Shown: positions 5,818-11,834 of the stretch, piece after piece
Numbering within the stretch: the stretch's first letter is position 1
Layout: each line of letters starts with the position of its first letter
Source: Planctomycetes bacterium GWF2_50_10
Lineage (GTDB): Bacteria > Planctomycetota > Phycisphaerae > Sedimentisphaerales > GWF2-50-10
DNA: 11,834 bases
Direction of reading: 5' to 3'
NCBI GenBank assembly: GCA_001824635.1
Contig: MHYB01000099.1
Coordinates: 5,942 to 17,775 of the forward strand
Position numbers and translations under genes: made by a program
Notes under the pieces: generated by a model
What the model saw: the letters and a program-made list of their open reading frames with translations, nothing else
What the model was told of the DNA's origin: nothing
The model's database searches: none

Positions 5818-8800
5818 TGGACCTTTCTAAAGACAAGGTTGTTGCAGGCGTAATTTCCCGTCTCAAAGCCGCCTCCCCCCAAGATGGGCCGGTAAAAATT
5901 GAGGGGAACTGGGGATCCTTTGCGCGCCTTCTGGCCGCAACCGTCTCTAAAAAGCTAAAAAGGCCGATTCTGTACGTCTGCCCGCATATAGATGATGCCG
6001 ACTTGGCCTCCGATGACCTCCACACATTTTCACAAAAACCCGTCCAGGTCTTTCCCGCCTGGGAGGCAGAACCAGAATTTTCCGACGCAACCGACGAGAT
6101 CGGCGGCGAACGCCTCAAACTCGTCCTCCAGCTCTGTGCACCCCAGCCAGCCTCCGACCGGATCATAGCCGCATCTATTCAGTCATTGTGCCAGCCGATC
6201 CCAAAACCGTCCAGCCTCGCAGCCAACTGCTTTGACCTGCAGGTCTCAGCCACTATAAACACTGAAAAACTGCTTAATTGGCTCGTTGAAAACGAATTTG
6301 AACGCGTCGACCGCGTCGATATGCCTGGCCAGTTCGCCCATCGCGGCGGCATAATCGACATCTACGCCCCCCTCGCCGGACACGATATCGCCGCGGCAGG
6401 CCCATCCTCACAGCCCATAAGGATCGAATTCTTCGGAGATGAGATCGAAAGCATCCGCACCATCGACCTCGACACGCAGCGGTCAAGCCATAATATCGAA
6501 TCCGTCGCCATAATTCCCCCCTCCCTTCCCCGCACCACCGGCGAAACCGACCTGCTCATAAACCTTTTGCCGCCCGACACAATCATAATCTTTGAAGAAC
6601 CAGCCGAAATTCAGGAAGTCGCCCGCGTTTTCCTCCAGCGAGTGTCTAACCCTATCGGCCTGTATTCCTGGGAAGCTATCTCAAAAGCCTGCGCAGCTTT
6701 TACCCAGCTTGAGGCATATCGCTTCTCCGCCACGAAGGACGATTTCACAAAAATTGATATCCGATCCGTCCAGCAGTTCGAGCAAACCTCCACCCCACTT
6801 GTCGCCGGCAGCCGAAACGCCATCAATGAACTCCTGACACAGGCCAGCCAGGGCAAAAAGGTGATCCTTTATTGCGACAGCATCGCCGAGCACCAGCGCC
6901 TCACCGAAATACTCAAGGAATCCGGCCCGATCCCCGCCGCGATCGAGATGCCCATCGGCTTCATCCACCAGGGTTTCATAGTCGAATCGCTTAACACCAT
7001 AGTCATCAGCCATCACGAGATATTCGGCCAGTTCGCCGTCCGCCGCCGAATCCGCTCAGTCCGCGCCGCAAGCCCGCTTGAATCTTTTCTCGATCTCGAA
7101 CCCGGCGACTACGTCGTCCACGTCTCGCACGGCATCGGAAAATTCCGAGGCATCCGCACGCTCGAAAAGGAAGGCAAATTCTCCGAATATCTGACGCTCG
7201 AATACGCAAGCAAAACCATCGTCCATGTACCCGTCCAGAACATCGCTCTCGTACAAAAGTACGTCGGAACGATGCAAAAACGCCCGCAGCTAAGCACCAT
7301 CGGCTCCAAAAAATGGCTCCATCAGAAAGAAAAGGCTTTCCAGGCTGTCCAGGATCTCGCCAGCGAACTTATTGAGCTTGGCGCACGCCGCCGCGCAATG
7401 GGCGGGATAGCTTATGAACCCGACACCGCATGGCAAAAGGAATTTGAAGAACTCTTCCCCTACCAGGAAACCCCCGACCAGCTCAAGGCCGTCGACCAGA
7501 TCAAAGCCGATATGCAAAAGAACATGCCCATGGATCGCCTCCTCTGCGGCGATGTCGGCTACGGCAAAACAGAACTGGCCATGCGTGCCGCATTCAAAGC
7601 GGTCGAAAATGGCAAACAAGTCGCCGTTCTCGTACCAACAACCGTCCTTTGCGTCCAGCACGGCCGCACGTTCGCCGAACGCTTCGCCGATTTCCCGTGC
7701 ACGATAGAAGTCCTCAACCGCTTTCGAACTCCATCGCAGGCTCGCGAAGTTGTCGCCCGCACTAAGCTCGGCAAAGTAGATATCGTCATCGGCACCCACC
7801 GCATCCTTAGCGACGACATCGGCTTCAAAGACCTCGGCCTCGTCATAATAGATGAAGAGCAGCGTTTCGGTGTCGAGCACAAGGAAAAGCTCAAAAAATT
7901 CCGCGCTAACGTCGACGTTCTCACAATGACGGCAACGCCCATACCCCGCACACTTCACATGTCGCTGCTGGGCCTCCGCGATATAAGCTCTCTCGAAACC
8001 CCCCCGCTCGACCGCCGCGCGATAACCACAACATTAACCCGCTATGACCAGGAACTTGTCAAACGCGCCATCCTCCGCGAACTCAACCGCAACGGCCAGG
8101 TCTTTTTCCTGCATAACCGCGTCCACAGCATTTTCAAAATGGCTGATGAAGTCCGTTCCATAGTCCCCGATGCCCGCGTCTCCGTCGCGCACGGCCAGAT
8201 GACAAAATCCGAGCTTGAAAAAGCCATGCTCGAATTCGTCCTCGGCAGAGTCGATGTGCTCGTATGCACTACCATTATCGAATCAGGCCTCGATATACCA
8301 AACGCAAACACGATCTTTATCCACAACGCCGACCGTTTCGGCCTCGCCGAACTCCATCAACTCCGCGGCCGAGTCGGCAGGTACAAGCACCGCGCATTTG
8401 CTTACCTGCTCCTGCCGCCCGACCGGCCAATAAGCCCCATCGCCGCAAAACGCCTCAAGGCCATCGAAGAATACTCCGAACTCGGCGCAGGTTTCCGCAT
8501 CGCACTTCGCGACCTCGAAATCCGCGGCGCAGGCAACATTCTCGGCCCCGAACAATCCGGCCATATCCACGCCGTCGGCTATGAAATGTACTGCAAGCTG
8601 CTCTCCGACGCCGTCGCCCGCCTGCGGAACGAACCGATTTACGAACCGCCCACCGCCGTCATCGACCTTGGCTTTGCCACCTTTATCCCCAAATCCTACA
8701 TCCCCTCCGACCGCCAGCGCATGGACATCTATCGCCAGATAGCCACCGCCCGCGGCGATAAAGACCTCGCCCGCATCGAAAAGGACCTCGCCGACCTATT

Positions 8801-9065
8801 TGGCCCCGTCCCCGCGGATGTGAGCCTGATGATCGACGCCGCCGACCTTCGCATCAAGGCCGCCAAAAATAACATTAAAACAATCCTCGCCCAGGGCGAC
8901 GACCTCATCTTCACCTTCGAAAAACCCGACAAAATAACCAGCCTCTTCGCCAGGGCCCCCGGAGTAATCCGAATCCCTGACCCCAAAACCGTCTACATAC
9001 GACTCGAAAAGAACTATTTCGTACCCAAAACTCTCACAGCCCTCTTACGCAAGCTGCTCAAATGA
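5817..9065 (+). CDS. mfd: transcription-repair coupling factor Mfd
   Basis: This cytoplasmic DNA translocase removes RNA polymerase stalled at DNA lesions and recruits UvrA for nucleotide-excision repair. It has 1082 residues, within the family range of about 1,100-1,200. The N-terminal UvrB-homologous module includes GQFAHRGGIIDIYAP and, as usual for Mfd, lacks a Walker A motif. The RNA-polymerase-interacting domain (CarD/TRCF type) spans about 427-484. The relay helix region (GARRRAMGGIAYEPD) leads into the RecG-like motor: Walker A GDVGYGKTE (578-586, Lys584), Walker B DEEQ (679-682), motif V TTIIESGLDIPNA (from 818) and motif VI QLRGRVGR (848-855). The TRG motif region RGAGNILGPEQSGH starts at 903, and the C-terminal TRCF domain at about 945-1040. 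A TTG at 5814 is an alternative start; neither start has a clear ribosome binding site. Codon third positions are strongly biased to C, unlike the upstream efflux genes. Confidence 0.97.
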   Translation: MDLSKDKVVAGVISRLKAASPQDGPVKIEGNWGSFARLLAATVSKKLKRPILYVCPHIDDADLASDDLHTFSQKPVQVFPAWEAEPEFSDATDEIGGERLKLVLQLCAPQPASDRIIAASIQSLCQPIPKPSSLAANCFDLQVSATINTEKLLNWLVENEFERVDRVDMPGQFAHRGGIIDIYAPLAGHDIAAAGPSSQPIRIEFFGDEIESIRTIDLDTQRSSHNIESVAIIPPSLPRTTGETDLLINLLPPDTIIIFEEPAEIQEVARVFLQRVSNPIGLYSWEAISKACAAFTQLEAYRFSATKDDFTKIDIRSVQQFEQTSTPLVAGSRNAINELLTQASQGKKVILYCDSIAEHQRLTEILKESGPIPAAIEMPIGFIHQGFIVESLNTIVISHHEIFGQFAVRRRIRSVRAASPLESFLDLEPGDYVVHVSHGIGKFRGIRTLEKEGKFSEYLTLEYASKTIVHVPVQNIALVQKYVGTMQKRPQLSTIGSKKWLHQKEKAFQAVQDLASELIELGARRRAMGGIAYEPDTAWQKEFEELFPYQETPDQLKAVDQIKADMQKNMPMDRLLCGDVGYGKTELAMRAAFKAVENGKQVAVLVPTTVLCVQHGRTFAERFADFPCTIEVLNRFRTPSQAREVVARTKLGKVDIVIGTHRILSDDIGFKDLGLVIIDEEQRFGVEHKEKLKKFRANVDVLTMTATPIPRTLHMSLLGLRDISSLETPPLDRRAITTTLTRYDQELVKRAILRELNRNGQVFFLHNRVHSIFKMADEVRSIVPDARVSVAHGQMTKSELEKAMLEFVLGRVDVLVCTTIIESGLDIPNANTIFIHNADRFGLAELHQLRGRVGRYKHRAFAYLLLPPDRPISPIAAKRLKAIEEYSELGAGFRIALRDLEIRGAGNILGPEQSGHIHAVGYEMYCKLLSDAVARLRNEPIYEPPTAVIDLGFATFIPKSYIPSDRQRMDIYRQIATARGDKDLARIEKDLADLFGPVPADVSLMIDAADLRIKAAKNNIKTILAQGDDLIFTFEKPDKITSLFARAPGVIRIPDPKTVYIRLEKNYFVPKTLTALLRKLLK

Positions 9066-9112
9066 GTACTGCCCTTTGCCCTTGCAATTTAACCCCTCCG
9101 CCGGTACTTTAG
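9062..9112 (+). CDS. possible 16-residue leader ORF overlapping the mfd stop
   Basis: The mfd stop forms an ATGA overlap with an ATG at 9062, which opens a 16-codon frame ending in TAG at 9110-9112: MSTALCPCNLTPPPVL. It holds a Pro-Pro-Pro run, a known ribosome-stalling context, and ends 32 bases before the start of a foldase gene with a parvulin (prolyl isomerase) domain. The overlap and the PPP codons are seen directly; translation and any leader role are speculative, and no Shine-Dalgarno sequence precedes it. Confidence 0.12.
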   Translation: MSTALCPCNLTPPPVL

Positions 9113-9133
9113 GCGTCTGTTTTAAACCGTTAT

Positions 9134-9137
9134 GGAG
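9134..9137 (+). promoter_or_regulatory. ribosome binding site that fixes the foldase start at 9145
   Basis: GGAG stands 7 bases before the ATG at 9145. The open frame extends 23 codons further upstream to a TTG at 9076, but only the ATG puts a lipoprotein signal peptide at the N-terminus. Confidence 0.6.
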
Positions 9138-9144
9138 CAATTAC

Positions 9145-10272
9145 ATGCAAGCTAAAATATTGTTACTGATCGCCTTATTCGCCTTTGCCACATTTAGCGG
9201 CTGCGGCTGGTGGGATTCCATGCGCGGCATAAACAAGGATGCCATCCCTCAAGGCCCAGAACCCAAAAAGATAACAAGTCGCCCCACAGTCTCAGGCGGC
9301 ATCGTTTTGCCCGTTAACGGTGAACTCATAACCATAGATGAAGTCATCACCCCGCTCATGGAGGACCTCAAACCCCTGGCCGAAAAGGGCGATTATCTTG
9401 ATTATCGTCGCAAGGCAAGGCCAGTCATCGAACAGGCACTGGATAACCGCGTCTCGAACATCGTGCTATACCAGAAAGCCAAAAAGGAAGCCCGCGAAGG
9501 CATCGATGAACAGCTCGACAAGGCCGCCGATAACGAGATACGCCAGTTCGTCGCCGGATTCGACGGGAACTATGCCCAGGCCGAACAGGCCATACAAAAG
9601 ATGGGCATGAACTGGAAAACCTTCCGCGATTATCAAAAACGCATCCTCCTCGTTCAGGGCTACCTCCACGAGGAATTCAAAGATAAACGCCCCATCACCT
9701 ACTCTGATATGCGCAACCACTATGAAAAGATCAAAGACCAGCAGTTCTTCAGCCCCGGTGCGATCCAGTTCCGGCTCATAGATATCCAGCCGCTAAAAAC
9801 CACGCCAACAGACCCAAATCTCTCCCGGCTTGAATCCGCCCGACTGCTGGCAAAGGATATCGTTGCCCAACTCAATAGCGGCGGGGATTTTGGCTTAATG
9901 GCCAAAAAATACTCACAGGAAAAAACCCGCGCCGAACTTGGCGGTCTCTGGAGTCCCGTTTCCAGCGGTTCGCTTGCCAAGCCCTATGACATCCTCGAAA
10001 CCGAAGCCGCCAAACTCCAGTCCGGCCAGATCGCCGGCCCCATAGAAGCGGATGACCATATCTTCATCATGAAACTCGAAAGCAGACGAGAAGCCGTCTA
10101 TGAGCCGTTTGACGCCGTCCAGCACAAGGTCGAAACCAGCCTCAAATTCCAGCGCCGCCGGGACGCCATTGACGCGCTGACCAAAAAGCTCCAGACGCAG
10201 GCCGACATCGGCGACCAGGCCACCTTCGTCGAACACTGCATAGAAAAATCCTTCAACCAGATCGAAGGCTAG
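9145..10272 (+). CDS. lipoprotein parvulin-type peptidyl-prolyl isomerase / SurA-like foldase
   Basis: A 375-residue predicted envelope chaperone. The N-terminus MQAKILLLIALFAFATFSGC is a signal peptide ending in a lipobox-like FSGC with Cys20; Phe at position -3 is less usual, so lipidation is probable rather than certain. An alpha-helical region at about 50-200 resembles the substrate-binding part of SurA/PrsA proteins. One parvulin (rotamase) domain lies at about 205-312, with FGLMAKKYSQE, GGLWSPV, LQSGQIAGPI and DDHIFIMKL at the expected places; a charged helical tail follows. The first catalytic His of parvulins (the HI of the first strand) is apparently replaced by Arg210 in QFRLIDI, whereas His305 is kept near the end, so isomerase activity may be weak and the protein mainly a chaperone. 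It follows mfd by 79 bases, and acpS starts 1 base after its stop, so the two are surely co-transcribed. Confidence 0.85.
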   Translation: MQAKILLLIALFAFATFSGCGWWDSMRGINKDAIPQGPEPKKITSRPTVSGGIVLPVNGELITIDEVITPLMEDLKPLAEKGDYLDYRRKARPVIEQALDNRVSNIVLYQKAKKEAREGIDEQLDKAADNEIRQFVAGFDGNYAQAEQAIQKMGMNWKTFRDYQKRILLVQGYLHEEFKDKRPITYSDMRNHYEKIKDQQFFSPGAIQFRLIDIQPLKTTPTDPNLSRLESARLLAKDIVAQLNSGGDFGLMAKKYSQEKTRAELGGLWSPVSSGSLAKPYDILETEAAKLQSGQIAGPIEADDHIFIMKLESRREAVYEPFDAVQHKVETSLKFQRRRDAIDALTKKLQTQADIGDQATFVEHCIEKSFNQIEG

Positions 10273-10273
10273 C

Positions 10274-10663
10274 ATGGAAATTATCGCCCACGGCATAGAT
10301 CTTGTTGATTGCCCGCGGATAGCCAAGATGCTCGACGACCACGGCCAGCGCTTCCTCGACCGGGTCTTCACGCCAGCCGAACAGGCCTACGCCCGCTCGC
10401 ATAAAAAGAACATGGTCGAAAAACTCTCCGGCAGATTCGCCGCAAAAGAAGCGATTCTCAAACTAATCGGCACCGGCTGGCGCGGCAAGATCGCCTGGAC
10501 CGACATCGAAGTAATAAACAACGACCTCGGCCAGCCCCAGGTAACCCTGTGCGGCGAGGTAAAAGAACACGCCACCCGAATGGGCATTACAGCCGTAAGC
10601 GTCTCAATAACTCACGCCGCCGATTTCGCCATCGCCTCCGCCGTCGCAATCACTCACAAGTAA
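10274..10663 (+). CDS. acpS: holo-[acyl-carrier-protein] synthase AcpS
   Basis: This enzyme transfers 4'-phosphopantetheine from CoA to the serine of apo-ACP, activating it for fatty acid synthesis in the cytoplasm. It has 129 residues, the normal size for AcpS-type transferases. The N-terminal HGIDLVD holds the Mg-binding Asp9; F-T-P-x-E (32-36) is the conserved segment after the first helix; GRFAAKEAILK (53-63) contains Glu59 and Lys63 of the active site. TDIEV and the final strand SITHAADFAIASAV (from 111) complete the fold. GAAGG-like GAAGG at 10264-10268, inside the end of the foldase gene, serves as ribosome binding site with 5 bases spacing, and the start lies 1 base after the foldase stop, so translation is probably coupled. 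The identification is firm. Confidence 0.96.
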   Translation: MEIIAHGIDLVDCPRIAKMLDDHGQRFLDRVFTPAEQAYARSHKKNMVEKLSGRFAAKEAILKLIGTGWRGKIAWTDIEVINNDLGQPQVTLCGEVKEHATRMGITAVSVSITHAADFAIASAVAITHK

Positions 10664-10700
10664 ATTTGAACTTTTTACCCAAAGTGGACTAAAGCAGTAT

Positions 10701-11834
10701 ATGATCGCCCAGTTTGACATAATAGTGATCGGCTCAGGCCATGCCGGCATCGAGGCCGCCCACGCCGGGGCAAGGCTCGGCGCGGCGACTTGCCTGCTCA
10801 CGATGGATATCGAAACCATCGGCAAAATGAGCTGCAACCCCGCTATCGGGGGGCTGGCCAAGGGGCAAATCGCCCGTGAAGTTGATGCTTTGGGCGGCCT
10901 GATGGGCCTGGCTACCGATGCGTGCGGCATCCAGTTTCGCATGCTAAACCGCTCAAAAGGCCCTGCCGTCCAGTCCCCCCGCGCGCAGGCGGATAAATAC
11001 CAGTACCAGGAATGGATGAAACAAAAGCTCTTATCCACCCCCAACCTAAAAATAATCCAGAATACCGCCGCTGAGATATTAACCGAAAACTCCGCCGTTA
11101 CAGGCGTGGGTTGCACTGACGGTTCAATACTCAAAGCTCGTGCGGTCATTATCACGACCGGTACATTCCTTCGCGGCCTGATGCATATCGGCCCAGAGCA
11201 ATTCCCAGGCGGCCGACTCGATGAACCGGCAAGCAATGAACTTTCAAAAAGTCTCGAAAGGCTCGGTTTGAAACTGGGGCGGCTTAAAACCGGCACACCC
11301 GTCCGGCTGGATGGCTCAACCATCGATTTTGATAAATGCGAGCGTCAAATGGGCGACCCCGACGCGGTGCCCTTTTCATTCCTTAATAATCGTCTCGACC
11401 GCCCCGATATTCCCTGCTGGATCACTTACACAAACCACCAGCTCCACGAGCTGCTTCGAACCAATCTAGACCGGGCGCCGCTCTACACCGGCCAGATAAA
11501 ATCCGCTGGGCCGCGGTACTGCCCAAGTATCGAAAGCAAGATACTGCGCTTTGCGGATAAGGCCCGGCACCAGTTATTCCTTGAACCCGAAGACCAGGCT
11601 GTAACCTCTATCTACTGCAACGGCCTTAGCACCTCTTACCCGCGTGACATACAGGAGCAGATGCTAAAGCTCATTCCCGGTACCGAAAACTCCCGGATAA
11701 TCCACTATGCCTATGCTATTGAATATGACTACGTCCCGCCTGTCCAGCTAAAGTGCAATCTCGAGACAAAAACCATATCCGGCCTATTCTGCGCGGGGCA
11801 GATCAATGGTACAAGCGGCTATGAAGAAGCCGCT
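10701..11834 (+). CDS. mnmG: tRNA uridine-5-carboxymethylaminomethyl modification enzyme MnmG, 3' end beyond the window
   Basis: With MnmE, this FAD- and NADH-dependent enzyme modifies the wobble uridine (U34) of certain tRNAs. The window holds the first 378 codons of a protein usually about 620 residues long; the frame is open to the last base. The FAD-binding motif GSGHAG is at 11-16. The conserved block IGKMSCNPAIGGLAKGQ (40-56) contains Cys45, matching the catalytic-region Cys47 of E. coli. Both family signatures are present: GPRYCPSIESK (from 270, with Cys274) and AGQINGTSGYEEAA (365-378). It starts 37 bases after acpS and lacks a clear Shine-Dalgarno sequence. Its third positions are somewhat less C-biased than those of mfd. 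No frameshift is visible. It lies in the same direction as mfd, the foldase and acpS and may be part of that operon. Confidence 0.97.
   Translation, partial: MIAQFDIIVIGSGHAGIEAAHAGARLGAATCLLTMDIETIGKMSCNPAIGGLAKGQIAREVDALGGLMGLATDACGIQFRMLNRSKGPAVQSPRAQADKYQYQEWMKQKLLSTPNLKIIQNTAAEILTENSAVTGVGCTDGSILKARAVIITTGTFLRGLMHIGPEQFPGGRLDEPASNELSKSLERLGLKLGRLKTGTPVRLDGSTIDFDKCERQMGDPDAVPFSFLNNRLDRPDIPCWITYTNHQLHELLRTNLDRAPLYTGQIKSAGPRYCPSIESKILRFADKARHQLFLEPEDQAVTSIYCNGLSTSYPRDIQEQMLKLIPGTENSRIIHYAYAIEYDYVPPVQLKCNLETKTISGLFCAGQINGTSGYEEAA

Noticed and set aside
5875..5880. Run of six C near the mfd start, considered as a phase-variation tract
   Set aside because: Six bases is too short to be notable in this C-rich gene, and Mfd is not a surface or variable protein.
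7290..7958. 222-codon open frame on the minus strand inside mfd
   Set aside because: It lies wholly within a confidently identified mfd and is a by-product of the C-rich third positions, which remove stop codons from the opposite strand. Its translation shows no family motif.
9099..9126. Possible terminator: CGCC (9099-9102) pairing with GGCG (9112-9115), followed by a short T-containing stretch
   Set aside because: A 4-bp stem with a 9-base loop and only four consecutive T's is too weak for an intrinsic terminator.
9076..9144. Longer foldase start at TTG 9076
   Set aside because: It would bury the signal peptide behind 23 residues and lacks a ribosome binding site, while ATG 9145 has GGAG at 7 bases.
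10604..11323. 239-codon open frame on the minus strand across the acpS end and mnmG start
   Set aside because: It overlaps two clear genes on the other strand, and its composition follows from their codon bias; no domain is recognisable.

Overview
The window (11.8 kb, all recognisable genes on the + strand) looks like chromosomal DNA of a Gram-negative-type bacterium. It encodes an outer-membrane factor lipoprotein, a periplasmic adaptor and a probable periplasmic lipoprotein foldase, so two membranes are implied. The C-rich third codon positions of the right half and the MnmG/Mfd sequence style would fit Planctomycetota (Phycisphaerae-like), but that is an impression and not a demonstrated assignment.

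Layout. (i) 2-112: last 36 codons of a gene running in from the left, possibly an outer-membrane beta-barrel protein. (ii) 113-249: an AT-rich control region with a TTGACA -35 box, a weak -10 and an 18-bp palindrome lodged between them. (iii) 250-5686: a tightly packed five-gene efflux cassette: TetR/CecR-type repressor, NodT-type outer-membrane lipoprotein, MacA-type adaptor, MacB-type ABC ATPase and MacB-type permease. The last four genes are separated by 1 nt or overlap by 4 and 1 nt. The product is a complete ABC-driven tripartite pump with the ATPase and permease on separate chains (fused in E. coli MacB). The repressor gene comes first, so the unit is probably autoregulated. (iv) 5687-5816: a spacer with a possible mfd promoter and a 38-codon reading frame that ends on the mfd start codon. 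(v) 5817-11834: a housekeeping run: mfd (transcription-repair coupling factor), a lipoprotein parvulin/SurA-like foldase, acpS (holo-ACP synthase) and the first 378 codons of mnmG (tRNA wobble-uridine modification), cut by the window end.

The two halves differ in base and codon use: the efflux cassette is near 47% GC in a sampled stretch with mixed third positions, and the mfd run is near 57% with third positions dominated by C. This suggests that the efflux cassette has a separate history, perhaps as a transferred module placed beside a core-gene cluster. No RNA genes, insertion sequences, CRISPR arrays or convincing intrinsic terminators were seen. I do not see a clearly new biological system. 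The most interesting signals are the operator architecture in front of the repressor, the complete self-regulated split-MacB cassette, two tiny reading frames that abut mfd at each end, and a parvulin domain that appears to lack its first catalytic histidine.
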